From: Faecalimonas sp.
GTDB taxonomy: Bacteria > Bacillota > Clostridia > Lachnospirales > Lachnospiraceae
Assembly: GCA_029264305.1 (NCBI GenBank)
Contig: JARICA010000018.1
Span: 97,011 to 161,010 of the forward strand
Reading direction: 5' to 3'
DNA: 64,000 nt
The position numbers were made by a program, and so were the translations under genes. Below are positions 34,961 through 45,080 of this stretch, piece by piece (position 1 is the stretch's first letter; every line of letters begins with the position of its first letter). The notes under the pieces were generated by a model, which saw nothing but the letters and a program-made list of their open reading frames with translations, had not been told where the DNA came from and did no database searches.

Positions 34961-37900
34961 ATGCAAAAACCACTACATAGATTAGGAATCGATATCGGTT
35001 CTACAACAGTGAAAATCGCCATTATAAACACCGAAAATGAAGTTTTGTTTTCCGATTACAAACGCCATTTTGCTAATATTCAAGAAACACTTTCTGATTT
35101 ACTTGATAAAGCTGTAAAAAATCTTGGTACAATAACCGTTTTTCCAGTAATAACTGGTTCAGGTGGTCTTACATTGGCAAAACATTTAGAAGTTCCTTTT
35201 GTACAAGAAGTAATTGCTGTTTCTACTGCTCTTCAAGATTATGCCCCACAAACAGACGTAGCCATTGAACTTGGTGGAGAAGACGCAAAAATTATCTATT
35301 TTGAGGATGGAAATGTAGAGCAACGTATGAATGGTATATGCGCCGGTGGTACAGGTTCATTTATCGATCAAATGGCATCTCTTTTACAAACAGACGCAAT
35401 TGGATTAAATGAATATGCAAAACAATACAAAGCTCTATACTCGATTGCTGCTCGTTGTGGTGTATTTGCAAAATCAGATATTCAGCCTTTGATTAATGAA
35501 GGAGCCACAAAAGAGGATCTTTCTGCTTCTATTTTTCAAGCTGTTGTTAATCAAACCATTAGCGGTCTTGCTTGCGGAAAACCTATTCGTGGTCATGTTG
35601 CTTTTTTAGGTGGTCCACTTCATTTCCTTTCAGAATTGCGTGAAGCATTTGTACGGACATTAAAACTCGATACGGAACATATTATTGCACCAGATCATTC
35701 TCATTTATTCGCTGCAATCGGCTCTGCATTGAACGCAAAAAGTAACCCAATTCCACTTACTGCTTTGCAGACACGTCTTGCCAATCGAATTGAAATGGAA
35801 TTTGAAGTAGAACGTATGGAACCACTTTTTTCAAACAAAGAGGAATATCATTCTTTTGAAGCACGTCATTCAAAACACAAAGTACCTGTAAAGGATTTGT
35901 CCACTTATAAAGGAAACTGTTTTTTAGGTATTGATGCTGGTTCTACTACAACAAAAGCTGCTCTTGTAGGCGAAGATGGAACACTATTATATTCTTTCTA
36001 TCATAATAATGAAGGGGATCCTCTCGGCACAACTATAAGAGCTATTAAGGATATTTACAATAAACTTCCTAAAAATGCGAATATTGTTCATTCATGTTCT
36101 ACAGGATACGGAGAAGCATTAATCAAAGCCGCTCTTTTGCTTGATGAAGGTGAAGTAGAAACTGTCTCTCATTATTATGCAGCTTCATATTTCAATCCTG
36201 ATGTAGATTGTATACTTGATATTGGTGGGCAGGATATGAAATGTATTAAAATCAAAAACCAAACTGTAGACAGTGTACAATTAAACGAGGCATGCTCTTC
36301 TGGATGTGGTTCATTTATTGAAACATTTGCTAAATCTTTAAATTATTCTGTAGAAGATTTTGCACAAGAAGCTCTTTTTGCGGAAAATCCAATTGATTTA
36401 GGAACACGTTGTACTGTATTTATGAATTCTAAAGTAAAGCAGGCGCAAAAAGAAGGCGCTTCTGTAGCAGATATTTCTGCCGGACTTGCTTATTCCGTAA
36501 TCAAAAACGCACTTTATAAAGTTATCAAAGTATCTGATGCTTCCGAACTCGGAAAAAATATTGTTGTCCAAGGCGGAACTTTTTATAACAATGCAGTGCT
36601 AAGAAGTTTTGAAACGATTGCTAATTGTGAAGCTATTCGTCCCGATATTGCAGGAATTATGGGCGCTTTTGGCGCGGCTCTCATCGCTAGAGAACGCTAT
36701 GAAGACAATAAAAATACAACAATGCTTTCTATCGAAGAAATCAATGCATTAGAATATAGCACAAGTTTAACTAAATGTAGAGGATGTACAAATAATTGTC
36801 GACTTACTATAAATAGATTTAGTGGCGGACGTAATTTCATTACCGGAAACCGATGTGAACGTGGTCTTGGAAAATCAAAAACAAAAAAAGAAATACCAAA
36901 TTTATTTGATTACAAAAATAAACGCTATTTTGATTACACACCACTTTCCGAACAAGATGCTACAAGAGGTACTGTCGGACTTCCACGTGTTTTGAATATG
37001 TATGAAAACTATCCATTTTGGTTTACATTCTTTAATGCATTAAAATTCAGAGTAATTTTGTCTCCTGCTTCTACAAGAAAAATATATGAATTAGGAATCG
37101 AATCAATCCCTAGCGAATCTGAATGTTATCCTGCAAAATTAGCACATGGTCATGTTGAATGGCTCATTCAAGAAGGTATTTCCTTTATTTTTTATCCATG
37201 TATACCATATGAACGGCAAGAATTCAAAGATGCAAACAACCATTACAATTGTCCTATTGTCACTTCATATGCAGAAAATATTAAAAATAACATGGATGAA
37301 ATTACAAGTGGTAAGGTTGATTTTATGAATCCATTTTTATCTTTCAAAAGCGAAGAAACTCTTTCGACACGTCTTGTTGAAGAATTTAGTGAAAAGTTTT
37401 CTATTAATGGGACCGAAATAAAACAAGCTGTTCATTTTGCATGGGAAGAATTGAAAAGATGTCGTGAAGATATTAGAAGAAAAGGAGAAGAAACCATTGC
37501 CTACCTTGATCGAACAGGCAAGAGAGGCATCGTTCTTGCTGGTCGTCCTTATCATATTGACCCAGAAGTTAATCACGGTATTCCAGAATTAATTAATTCA
37601 TATGATATCGCTGTTTTAACCGAAGACTCCATTTCGCATTTGCATCCTGTAGAACGACCTCTTCGTGTTATGGATCAATGGATGTACCATTCTAGATTGT
37701 ATGCTGCAGCAAACTATGTTAAGACAAAAGATAATCTAGATTTAATTCAATTAAATTCGTTCGGTTGTGGGCTAGATGCAGTAACAACAGATGAAGTTTC
37801 AGATATTTTAACACAATCAGGAAAGATATATACTTCTTTGAAAATCGATGAAGTAAATAATCTTGGAGCAGCACGAATTCGAATTCGTTCTCTTCTTTCT

Positions 37901-39211
37901 GCCATTCGTGTACGAGAGAAAAAGCAAATAGAACACAATATCCAAAGTTCTGCAATTACAAAGGTTCCATTTACGAAAGAAATGAAAAAAACGTACACTA
38001 TTTTGTGTCCACAAATGTCACCTATTCATTTTGAACTTGTTGAACCTGCTTTTCGTTCTTGTGGCTATCATATTGAAGTTTTAGGAAATAACAGTAAATC
38101 TGCAATTAATACTGGTTTAAAATATGTAAACAATGATGCTTGCTATCCTTCACTTCTTGTGGTAGGGCAAATTATGGAAGCAATTCTTTCAGGTAAATAT
38201 GACACAGATAAAATTGCTGTTATTATTTCTCAAACTGGCGGTGGATGTCGTGCTTCCAACTATATCGGATTTATACGGCGTGCATTAGAAAAAGCAGGTT
38301 ATTCTCAAATTCCTGTTATTTCTTTGAATTTAAGTGGTTTAGAAGAAAATCCAGGATTTAAAATAACTCTTCCACTTGCATTAAAAGGAATGTACGCTGT
38401 TGTATTTGGTGATATTTTTATGCGTGCTGTATATCGCATGAGACCATACGAAGAAATAGAAGGGAGTACAAATGCTCTGCACAAAAAATGGAAACAAAAA
38501 TGTATTACATTTTTAACACAAAAACATCCTAGTCGACACACATTCAAAAAAATGTGCAAAGAAATCATAAATGATTTTGATACTCTTCCAATTAAAAATA
38601 TTAAAAAAGTGCGTGTAGGAATTGTAGGAGAAATTCTAGTGAAATTTCATCCAACTGCAAATAATCATTTAGTAGAATTGCTTGAGCAAGAAGGAGCTGA
38701 AGTTGTTGTACCTGATTTACTAGACTTTTTCCTTTATTGTTTTTACAATAATAATTTTAAAGTTTCTCATTTAGGTATAAAGAAATCATCCGCATGGAAA
38801 GCAAACCTTGGAATCAAAGCACTAGAGTGGTTCCGCGCTCCTGCCAAAAAGGCATTTGCTGAAAGTAAACATTTCAGTGCACCTGCAGATATTACTAATT
38901 TAGCAAATATGGCAAAAGAAATTGTTTCACTTGGAAATCAGACAGGTGAAGGTTGGTTCCTAACCGGAGAAATGTTAGAACTTATTGAAAATAAGATTTA
39001 CAACATAGTTTGTGCACAGCCCTTTGCTTGCTTACCAAACCATGTTGTAGGTAAAGGAGTAATCAAAGAATTGAGACATCGTCACCCTCTTGCGAACATT
39101 GTTGCAATTGACTATGATCCAGGAGCTAGTGAAGTAAACCAATTAAATCGAATTAAATTAATGCTTTCTACAGCAAATAAAAATTTAGAAAGAGAAAATT
39201 CTCTTATTTAA
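34961..39211 (+). CDS. Giant acyl-CoA dehydratase activase-type fusion protein (two BadF ATPase domains + HgdB/DCCP-like region)
   Basis: A 1416-residue cytosolic protein. Domain 1 (about 5-275) and domain 2 (about 320-590) are both BadF/HgdC ASKHA ATPases: [13 protein letters not shown] and [13 protein letters not shown] (phosphate 1), [11 protein letters not shown] and [13 protein letters not shown] (phosphate 2), and the Fe-S cysteine motifs [13 protein letters not shown] with [11 protein letters not shown], and [13 protein letters not shown] with [13 protein letters not shown] linker with [10 protein letters not shown] and CERGLG (about 606-640) precedes a DUF2229-type region (about 665-790, [22 protein letters not shown]). 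The rest has HgdB-like cysteines: [53 protein letters not shown]. HgdC-type enzymes drive ATP-coupled electron transfer to HgdB or double-cubane proteins. The substrate here is unknown. Start has AAGGAG. It stands alone. Confidence 0.85.
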   Translation: MQKPLHRLGIDIGSTTVKIAIINTENEVLFSDYKRHFANIQETLSDLLDKAVKNLGTITVFPVITGSGGLTLAKHLEVPFVQEVIAVSTALQDYAPQTDVAIELGGEDAKIIYFEDGNVEQRMNGICAGGTGSFIDQMASLLQTDAIGLNEYAKQYKALYSIAARCGVFAKSDIQPLINEGATKEDLSASIFQAVVNQTISGLACGKPIRGHVAFLGGPLHFLSELREAFVRTLKLDTEHIIAPDHSHLFAAIGSALNAKSNPIPLTALQTRLANRIEMEFEVERMEPLFSNKEEYHSFEARHSKHKVPVKDLSTYKGNCFLGIDAGSTTTKAALVGEDGTLLYSFYHNNEGDPLGTTIRAIKDIYNKLPKNANIVHSCSTGYGEALIKAALLLDEGEVETVSHYYAASYFNPDVDCILDIGGQDMKCIKIKNQTVDSVQLNEACSSGCGSFIETFAKSLNYSVEDFAQEALFAENPIDLGTRCTVFMNSKVKQAQKEGASVADISAGLAYSVIKNALYKVIKVSDASELGKNIVVQGGTFYNNAVLRSFETIANCEAIRPDIAGIMGAFGAALIARERYEDNKNTTMLSIEEINALEYSTSLTKCRGCTNNCRLTINRFSGGRNFITGNRCERGLGKSKTKKEIPNLFDYKNKRYFDYTPLSEQDATRGTVGLPRVLNMYENYPFWFTFFNALKFRVILSPASTRKIYELGIESIPSESECYPAKLAHGHVEWLIQEGISFIFYPCIPYERQEFKDANNHYNCPIVTSYAENIKNNMDEITSGKVDFMNPFLSFKSEETLSTRLVEEFSEKFSINGTEIKQAVHFAWEELKRCREDIRRKGEETIAYLDRTGKRGIVLAGRPYHIDPEVNHGIPELINSYDIAVLTEDSISHLHPVERPLRVMDQWMYHSRLYAAANYVKTKDNLDLIQLNSFGCGLDAVTTDEVSDILTQSGKIYTSLKIDEVNNLGAARIRIRSLLSAIRVREKKQIEHNIQSSAITKVPFTKEMKKTYTILCPQMSPIHFELVEPAFRSCGYHIEVLGNNSKSAINTGLKYVNNDACYPSLLVVGQIMEAILSGKYDTDKIAVIISQTGGGCRASNYIGFIRRALEKAGYSQIPVISLNLSGLEENPGFKITLPLALKGMYAVVFGDIFMRAVYRMRPYEEIEGSTNALHKKWKQKCITFLTQKHPSRHTFKKMCKEIINDFDTLPIKNIKKVRVGIVGEILVKFHPTANNHLVELLEQEGAEVVVPDLLDFFLYCFYNNNFKVSHLGIKKSSAWKANLGIKALEWFRAPAKKAFAESKHFSAPADITNLANMAKEIVSLGNQTGEGWFLTGEMLELIENKIYNIVCAQPFACLPNHVVGKGVIKELRHRHPLANIVAIDYDPGASEVNQLNRIKLMLSTANKNLERENSLI

Positions 39212-39280
39212 TGGTTTAATTATCCAACCAAACAAAAATATTTAGACATAATAAAATCCCTCTCCAAATGTTAAAGATAT

Positions 39281-39440
39281 TGAGGTGACCCCTTAAAGTT
39301 AGACTTTAATAGCAAGGCAGCTTTTAGCTGTCTTGCTATTTTTATGCAGCCAGAAGGTAAAGTTTTATATGCTTTTTAGCCACAAAAATACCGACCTTCC
39401 AATCGTTAGATTTTTGGTCTAACTTTTGGGGGTCGGTACA
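39281..39440. mobile_element. 160-bp IS3-family-like miniature element (MITE or internal-deletion relic)
   Basis: The segment starts TGAGGTGACCCC and ends GGTCGGTACA, i.e. TG...CA termini. The terminal inverted repeats GACCCCTTAAAGTTAGAC (39287-39304) and GTCTAACTTTTGGGGGTC (39417-39434) match at 16 of 18 positions. It is flanked by TAT on both sides (39278-39280 and 39441-39443), as expected for the 3-bp target duplication of IS3-family elements. It contains no transposase frame. An internal hairpin probably acts as a terminator. The rest of the gap (39212-39280 and 39441-39504) shows nothing else I recognise. Confidence 0.7.
39308..39343 (+). terminator. Terminator inside the miniature element
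   Basis: Arms AATAGCAAGGCAGC and GCTGTCTTGCTATT with loop TTTTA, followed by TTT on the plus strand. The one G-T pair is a wobble only in plus-strand RNA, so it is suited to end the upstream activase transcript, 97 bp after its stop codon. Confidence 0.65.
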
Positions 39441-39504
39441 TATTTCATCTACTATTGGGATATGTTTTAATTTTATATTCGTGTTTTTTTACTTACTATT
39501 TAAT

Positions 39505-41043
39505 TTATTTAATTAATAAGGATTTTCCTGTCATTTCTTTTGGTTGTTCCATTCCCATCAATTCAATAAGAGTTGGAGCAATATCTGCAAGACATCCTCC
39601 TTCTCTCAACTTGTATGAAGGATCTGCATTTACCAAAATAAATGGAACCTCGTTTGTTGTATGAGCAGTAAATGGTTCTCCTGATTCATAATCTACCAAC
39701 TGCTCTGCATTTCCATGATCTGCACAAATAAACATTTGTCCATTCACTTCCTTCAATGCTTCTACTGTTCTTCCGACACATTCATCAACAGTCTCGATAG
39801 CTTTAATAGCTGCCGATTCTACTCCTGTATGTCCAACCATATCAGGATTTGCGAAGTTAATAATGATAACATCATATTTATCCGACTTAATAGCTTCCAC
39901 CAATTTATCACACACTTCATATGCACTCATTTCAGGTTGTAAATCATATGTTGCAACTTTAGGGGATTTTACTAAGATTCTATCTTCTCCTTTATTTGGT
40001 TCTTCTACCCCTCCATTAAAGAAAAATGTAACATGAGCATATTTTTCTGTCTCTGCAATTCTTGCTTGTGTCATATTATTGTTAGCTAAAAATTCTCCAA
40101 ACGTATTTGTGATTTCTGTTTTATGAAAAGCAACTAATTTATTTGGGATTGTTACGTCATATTCTGTAAAGCATACATATGTTGTTTTAATACGTTCTCC
40201 TCTATTGAACCCTTCAAAATTATCATCACAAAAAGCTCTTGTAATTTCTCTTGCTCTATCCGGTCTAAAATTAAAGAAAATAATCGAGTCGTTATCTTTT
40301 ATTGTCGCAACTGGTTTTCCATCTTTTACAACAACTGTAGGAAGAACAAATTCATCTGTTTTATCAGCATCATAAGAGTTTTGTACCGCACACACTGCAC
40401 ATTCTGCTGTTTCTCCTTCACCTTTTACCATTGCGTTATAGGCTAATTCTACACGATCCCAACGATTATCTCTATCCATCGCATAATAGCGTCCCATAAC
40501 AGAAGCTATTTCACCTACTCCTATTTCTTGCATTTTGTTTGCTAATTCTTGTACATATTCTTTTCCTGATGCAGGTGGCGTATCACGTCCATCTAAGAAA
40601 CAATGTACATAAACTTTTTCAATTCCTCTTTTTTTAGCAAGTTCCAACAATCCATAAATATGTGAATTATGGCTGTGAACTCCACCATCAGATACTAGTC
40701 CGAATAAATGAAGAGCTGAATCATGCTCTTTTACATTATTACATGCTGCAAGCAATGCTTCATTTTCAAAGAAATCACCATCTTGAATTGATTTTGTAAT
40801 TTTTGTTAAATCTTGATATACAATACGTCCTGCACCCATATTCAAGTGCCCTACTTCAGAATTCCCCATTTGTCCATCTGGAAGTCCTACAAACATTCCA
40901 CTTGCATTTCCTTTGACAAACGGATAATCTTCCATTAATTTATCCATAACAGGTGTTTTTCCTTCATAAACGGCATTTGCTTCGTGCTTGTCATTTAAAC
41001 CATATCCGTCAAGAATCATTAAAACTGTTGGTTTTTTACTCAT
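39505..41043 (-). CDS. gpmI: 2,3-bisphosphoglycerate-independent phosphoglycerate mutase
   Basis: A 512-residue manganese-dependent enzyme that converts 3- to 2-phosphoglycerate. It begins with the alkaline-phosphatase-fold metal site TVLMILDGYGLND; the phosphorylated Ser is in MGNSEVGHLNMGAGR; further motifs are SDGGVHSHNSHIYGLL, HCFLDGRDTPP, FNFRPDRARE and the C-terminal metal residues NFANPDMVGHTG and CADHGNAEQ. It lies at the end of the glycolytic run, with AAAGGAG before the ATG, its own promoter and a Rex-like palindrome upstream. Confidence 0.97.
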   Translation of the reverse strand: MSKKPTVLMILDGYGLNDKHEANAVYEGKTPVMDKLMEDYPFVKGNASGMFVGLPDGQMGNSEVGHLNMGAGRIVYQDLTKITKSIQDGDFFENEALLAACNNVKEHDSALHLFGLVSDGGVHSHNSHIYGLLELAKKRGIEKVYVHCFLDGRDTPPASGKEYVQELANKMQEIGVGEIASVMGRYYAMDRDNRWDRVELAYNAMVKGEGETAECAVCAVQNSYDADKTDEFVLPTVVVKDGKPVATIKDNDSIIFFNFRPDRAREITRAFCDDNFEGFNRGERIKTTYVCFTEYDVTIPNKLVAFHKTEITNTFGEFLANNNMTQARIAETEKYAHVTFFFNGGVEEPNKGEDRILVKSPKVATYDLQPEMSAYEVCDKLVEAIKSDKYDVIIINFANPDMVGHTGVESAAIKAIETVDECVGRTVEALKEVNGQMFICADHGNAEQLVDYESGEPFTAHTTNEVPFILVNADPSYKLREGGCLADIAPTLIELMGMEQPKEMTGKSLLIK

Positions 41044-41058
41044 TTCTTTATCTCCTTT

Positions 41059-41121
41059 ATGTTAATTGATTAACGTTTTCTTTACTTGAATTATTTTACA
41101 TGATTTCTTTAATGGTTTCAA
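41059..41121 (-). promoter_or_regulatory. gpmI promoter with Rex-like palindrome in the leader
   Basis: TTGAAA (41116-41121) and TAAAAT (41093-41098) are 17 bp apart on the minus strand. In the leader, 41059-41076 reads ATGTTAA-N4-TTAACGT; it agrees with the Rex consensus TTGTTAA-N4-TTAACAA at 11 of 14 arm positions, including the full GTTAA-N4-TTAAC core, and ends just before the ribosome site. Confidence 0.6.
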
Positions 41122-41131
41122 GGTTTTACCT

Positions 41132-41758
41132 TTAAATCGCTTCTAAAAAATCAAATACTTTTCCCTCAGCAGTATGTAAAAAGTGCATAAGCATATATGC
41201 ACACATAATGGATACGTTCTCTTCTTCCAATATTCTTCTTGCTTCTTTTCTATCTGCCAATACAATTTCGATTTCTTCATTTTCTTCTTGGCCTTCTTTA
41301 GATGGTTTTCCTTTTGCATATCCATATACCGTTCCACAAGATTCATCTGTCATTCCTACTGTGGTAAAAAAAGGTTTCGTAAACATATCTTTTACATCAA
41401 TTGGTGACAAAATTAGCCCTGTTTCTTCCTTTAATTCACGAATTCCTGCTGTTTTGAAATCTTCCCCTTCATCCACTAATCCAGCTGGGAATTCATAAAT
41501 ATAGTCATCGATCGGACAACGATATTGACGAATAAGAACAACTTTTTCACACTTATTATCTTGATCATAATATAGGCTATATATGATCACCCCATCCGCT
41601 TTATTTCTTTTCGTTGTAATTTTTAGCTCATTAATGTTTTTGGCTCGAGAAGCTACGTAATATGTACTTTTTTTGTTCTCCTCACTCTTCATTTCTAACG
41701 TATACATATTCAAAAACCGATTATCTGTGACTTGATTTATTTTTTCAATTCTCCTCAT
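41132..41758 (-). CDS. NUDIX hydrolase (ADP-ribose pyrophosphatase-like)
   Basis: A 208-residue protein with one complete NUDIX box starting at GLVDEGEDFKTAG and ending RELKEETGL (pattern G-x5-E-x7-REL-x2-EE-x-G). The N-terminal strand region (RFLNMYTLEMKS, YYVASRAKNI) and the acidic C-terminus fit ADP-ribose or nucleoside-diphosphate-sugar pyrophosphatases. Substrate is not predictable. It is inserted between tpiA and gpmI in the glycolytic gene run, after a tpiA terminator. The ATG before RRIEKINQ is preceded by GGGGG; an upstream in-frame ATG overlaps the terminator and has no ribosome site. This is a different family member from the NudF-type gene at 51.2 kb. Confidence 0.82.
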   Translation of the reverse strand: MRRIEKINQVTDNRFLNMYTLEMKSEENKKSTYYVASRAKNINELKITTKRNKADGVIIYSLYYDQDNKCEKVVLIRQYRCPIDDYIYEFPAGLVDEGEDFKTAGIRELKEETGLILSPIDVKDMFTKPFFTTVGMTDESCGTVYGYAKGKPSKEGQEENEEIEIVLADRKEARRILEEENVSIMCAYMLMHFLHTAEGKVFDFLEAI

Positions 41759-41782
41759 TTTTAACCCCCGCTTAGCATTCAC

Positions 41783-41815
41783 AAAAAAGGAGCTAGGATT
41801 TCTCCTGCCCCTTTT
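41783..41815 (-). terminator. Terminator of tpiA
   Basis: Minus-strand arms AAAAGGGGCAGGA and TCCTAGCTCCTTTT (one bulge, one G-U pair) followed by TTTTTT, 12 bp after the tpiA stop codon and before the NUDIX gene. Confidence 0.82.
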
Positions 41816-41827
41816 CGTAATAAGAAA

Positions 41828-42577
41828 TTATTTCCAGTTTACAATTTTTCCGAAATCTGCTTTTAAGGAAGCTCCTCCTACAAGTCCACCATCAATATCT
41901 GGCTGTGCAAATAATTCAGGAGCACTATCTGCAGATACAGAACCACCATATTGAATACGAATCTCTTCTGCTGTTGTTGCATCATAGATTTCTCCAATAC
42001 ACTGACGAATTGCAGCGCAAACTTCTTGAGCCTGTTCTGTAGTCGCTACTTTTCCTGTTCCAATCGCCCAAATTGGCTCATAAGCGATTACTGCTGTCTT
42101 AGCCTGCTCTGCTGTTACATCTAAGAAAGCAATTTTAATTTGTTGACGAATAAAATCAATAGTAACTCCCTGTTCTCTCTGTGATAATGTCTCACCACAG
42201 CAGATAATTGGTGTAATTCCATGCTCAAATGCTTTTTTTACTTTTTTATTTACAGTTTCATCTGTTTCTGCAAAATATTCTCTTCTCTCAGAGTGCCCAA
42301 TAATAACGTATTTCACCCCAACATCTGTAAGCATATTTGGTGCAATTTCTCCTGTATATGCCCCGTTCTCTTCGAAATACATATTTTCTGCACCAATACA
42401 AATATTTGTGCCTTTTACAGTTTCAATTGCTGGAATAATACTAATTGCAGGTACACAAAATACAACATCCGCTTCTTCTGTTGCTACTAATGGTTTTAAT
42501 TCATTTAATAAAGTAACTGTTTCGCTAGGAGTTTTATTCATTTTCCAGTTACCAGCAATAATCTTTCTTCTTGCCAT
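41828..42577 (-). CDS. tpiA: Triosephosphate isomerase
   Basis: A 249-residue TIM barrel interconverting dihydroxyacetone phosphate and glyceraldehyde 3-phosphate. Lys in AGNWKMNK, the catalytic His in [11 protein letters not shown], the catalytic Glu in [12 protein letters not shown] and the phosphate loop GGSV and GGLVGGASL are all present. The ATG before ARRKIIAGN has GGGAGAT seven bases upstream; a longer in-frame reading upstream lacks one. It follows pgk by 67 bp in the gapA-pgk-tpiA order. Confidence 0.97.
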   Translation of the reverse strand: MARRKIIAGNWKMNKTPSETVTLLNELKPLVATEEADVVFCVPAISIIPAIETVKGTNICIGAENMYFEENGAYTGEIAPNMLTDVGVKYVIIGHSERREYFAETDETVNKKVKKAFEHGITPIICCGETLSQREQGVTIDFIRQQIKIAFLDVTAEQAKTAVIAYEPIWAIGTGKVATTEQAQEVCAAIRQCIGEIYDATTAEEIRIQYGGSVSADSAPELFAQPDIDGGLVGGASLKADFGKIVNWK

Positions 42578-42644
42578 TTTATTATCTCCCTTATTTTTAT
42601 ATTCTCGAGACATTTTTATCTCGTTCACATTTGTTCTGTTTAAC

Positions 42645-43838
42645 TTATTTGTCGTTTGCTGCTGCTACTCCTGGTAATTCTTTTCCTTCTAAGAATTCAA
42701 GGGAAGCTCCACCACCTGTAGAAATATGTGTCATTTTATCTCCATATCCCAATTGATTTACTGCCGCAGCAGAATCTCCACCACCGATAATTGTTACGGC
42801 ATCTGTTTCTGCAAGAGCTTTTGCAACTGCTTCTGTACCATTTGCAAATTTAGGCATTTCAAAACATCCCATAGGTCCATTCCACACAACTGTTTTTGCA
42901 TCTTTAACAGCATCAGCAAAAAGAACTTCTGTTTTTGGTCCAATATCCATACCTTCCCAACCTTCAGGGATTTCTCCACTATTTACAATCTGTACATTTG
43001 CATCGTTAGAAAAATCATCTCCGATACGATGATCAACTGGAAGAAGTAATTTCACTCCTTTTTCTTCTGCTTTTTTAAGCATATTTAAAGCGTATTCCAT
43101 ATAATCATCTTCGCAAAGAGAAAGACCGATCTTTCCACCTCTTGCTTTAGAGAATGTATATGCCATACCACCACCAATGATAAGTGTATCTACTTTATCA
43201 AGTAAATTTTCGATAACCGAAATTTTACTTGATACTTTTGCTCCACCTAAAATAGCAACAAATGGTCTTTCTGGATTATTTACTGCATTTCCTAAGAAAT
43301 CAATTTCTTTTTGCATTAAATATCCAACTACTGCTGTATCAACAAATTGAGTTACTCCAACATTTGAACAGTGTGCTCTGTGCGCTGTACCAAAAGCATC
43401 ATTTACAAATACGTCACATAAAGAAGCAAGTTCTTTGCTAAATTCTTCTCCATTTTTTGTTTCTTCTGCTCTATAACGTGTATTTTCAAGAAGAATAACA
43501 TCACCTTCGTTCATTGCATCTACTGCTGCTTTAGCATTTTCTCCTACAACAGTTGCATCTGCTGCAAATTTAACTTCCTGTCCTAATAATTCAGATAATC
43601 TTACGGCAACAGGTGCTAAAGATAATTCTGGTTTTGGTTCTCCCTTTGGTTTTCCAAGATGTGAGCAAAGAATAATTTTTCCACCATCTGCAACTAATTT
43701 TTTGATTGTAGGAAGTGCTGCTACAAGACGATTTTCGTCCGTGATTTTTCCATCGATTAAAGGAACATTAAAGTCACATCTTACAAGAACTCTTTTTCCT
43801 TTTACATTAATATCATCCACTGATTTTTTGTTAAGCAT
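42645..43838 (-). CDS. pgk: Phosphoglycerate kinase
   Basis: A 397-residue two-domain monomer that makes ATP from 1,3-bisphosphoglycerate. [33 protein letters not shown], the [12 protein letters not shown] hinge and the C-terminal [14 protein letters not shown] and [18 protein letters not shown] segments identify it without doubt. It is second in the glycolytic operon. A stable hairpin lies in the gap between gapA and pgk. Confidence 0.97.
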   Translation of the reverse strand: MLNKKSVDDINVKGKRVLVRCDFNVPLIDGKITDENRLVAALPTIKKLVADGGKIILCSHLGKPKGEPKPELSLAPVAVRLSELLGQEVKFAADATVVGENAKAAVDAMNEGDVILLENTRYRAEETKNGEEFSKELASLCDVFVNDAFGTAHRAHCSNVGVTQFVDTAVVGYLMQKEIDFLGNAVNNPERPFVAILGGAKVSSKISVIENLLDKVDTLIIGGGMAYTFSKARGGKIGLSLCEDDYMEYALNMLKKAEEKGVKLLLPVDHRIGDDFSNDANVQIVNSGEIPEGWEGMDIGPKTEVLFADAVKDAKTVVWNGPMGCFEMPKFANGTEAVAKALAETDAVTIIGGGDSAAAVNQLGYGDKMTHISTGGGASLEFLEGKELPGVAAANDK

Positions 43839-43865
43839 AGATTTTGCCTCCTTATTTGTATAAAT

Positions 43866-43900
43866 AAAGGGACCCAGTCCTATAAGACCGGACCCCTTTT
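43866..43900 (-). terminator. Intercistronic hairpin between gapA and pgk
   Basis: On the minus strand AAAGGGGTCCGGTC pairs with GACTGGGTCCCTTT over about 14 bp, with three G-U pairs that exist only in minus-strand RNA. The following bases are TTTATTTATA, not a clean T run, so it is either a leaky terminator or a stabilising/processing stem that would keep gapA mRNA more abundant than pgk. Confidence 0.65.
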
Positions 43901-43924
43901 GGAATCTTTATCTCTAATTTAAGA

Positions 43925-44938
43925 TTAAGCTAATTCAGAGAAGTATTTGATTGTTCTTACCATTTGGCTTGTGTAAGAATTTTCATTGTCATACCAAGAT
44001 ACAACTTGAACTTCTGTTGTTCCGTTGTCTAATGGAAGAGCCATTGTCTGTGTAGCATCGAATAAAGAACCATATCTCATTCCTACGATATCACTTGATA
44101 CGATTTCATCTTCATTGTATCCGTATGATTCGTTTGCTGCTGCTTTCATTGCTGCATTGATTTCGTCAACTGTTACATTTCCTTCAACAACTGCTGTTAA
44201 AATTGTTGTAGAACCTGTTGGAGTTGGAACACGTTGTGCAGATCCAATTAATTTTCCATTTAATTCTGGGATAACTAATCCAATTGCTTTTGCTGCACCT
44301 GTGCTGTTTGGTACAATATTAACTGCTGCTGCACGAGAACGTCTTAAATCACCTTTTCTCTGTGGTCCATCAAGTGTCATCTGATCACCTGTGTATGCAT
44401 GAATTGTACACATAATTCCGGATTTGATTGTTGCTAATTTATTCAATGCATCAGCCATTGGTGCTAAGCAGTTTGTTGTACAAGATGCTGCAGAAATAAC
44501 TGTATCTTCCGGTTTTAATGTGTCATGGTTTACATTGTAAACGATTGTTGGAAGATCATTTCCTGCTGGAGCAGAGATAACAACTTTTCTTGCACCTGCT
44601 TTAATATGTGCTTCTGCTTTATCTTTTGATGTATAGAATCCTGTACACTCTAATACAACATCAACACCAATTTCTCCCCAAGGAAGTTCTTCAGCGTTTG
44701 CTTTTGCGTAAATTTTAATTTCTTTTCCATCTACAGTAATTGAATCTTCTCCTGCTGTTACTTTATCTGCTAAAGCATATTTTCCTTGAGATGAATCGTA
44801 TTTTAATAAGTGAGCTAACATTTTTGGAGATGTTAAGTCGTTGATTGCAACTACTTCATATCCTTCTGCTCCGAACATTTGTCTGAATGCAAGACGTCCA
44901 ATACGTCCAAATCCATTAATCGCTACTTTTACTGCCAT
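43925..44938 (-). CDS. gapA: Glyceraldehyde-3-phosphate dehydrogenase
   Basis: A 337-residue NAD-dependent glycolytic enzyme. The Rossmann motif is [14 protein letters not shown], the catalytic Cys153 lies in [12 protein letters not shown], and the substrate residues [19 protein letters not shown] and [12 protein letters not shown] are present. It opens the gapA-pgk-tpiA-NUDIX-gpmI series. No cggR gene lies upstream. It has AGGAGG before the ATG and a leader of about 90 bases that contains two small hairpins. Confidence 0.97.
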   Translation of the reverse strand: MAVKVAINGFGRIGRLAFRQMFGAEGYEVVAINDLTSPKMLAHLLKYDSSQGKYALADKVTAGEDSITVDGKEIKIYAKANAEELPWGEIGVDVVLECTGFYTSKDKAEAHIKAGARKVVISAPAGNDLPTIVYNVNHDTLKPEDTVISAASCTTNCLAPMADALNKLATIKSGIMCTIHAYTGDQMTLDGPQRKGDLRRSRAAAVNIVPNSTGAAKAIGLVIPELNGKLIGSAQRVPTPTGSTTILTAVVEGNVTVDEINAAMKAAANESYGYNEDEIVSSDIVGMRYGSLFDATQTMALPLDNGTTEVQVVSWYDNENSYTSQMVRTIKYFSELA

Positions 44939-45010
44939 GATTAATTCCTCCTAAAGTTTAATTATAAAATCACTGTTCAACAGTATATAAATGTGAGATT
45001 CTTCTTTCTT

Positions 45011-45065
45011 TGTTAAAGAATCATCAACCTTTTAACATTGTACTAAATTCAAAACAAAATTTCAA
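45011..45065 (-). promoter_or_regulatory. gapA promoter with inverted repeat around the start site
   Basis: TTGAAA (45060-45065) and TACAAT (45037-45042) are 17 bp apart on the minus strand. TGTTAAA (45011-45017) and TTTAACA (45031-45037) form an exact inverted repeat with a 13-base spacer that spans the expected transcription start, a plausible operator. Confidence 0.6.
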
Positions 45066-45080
45066 GGTTATTTTGTATTT

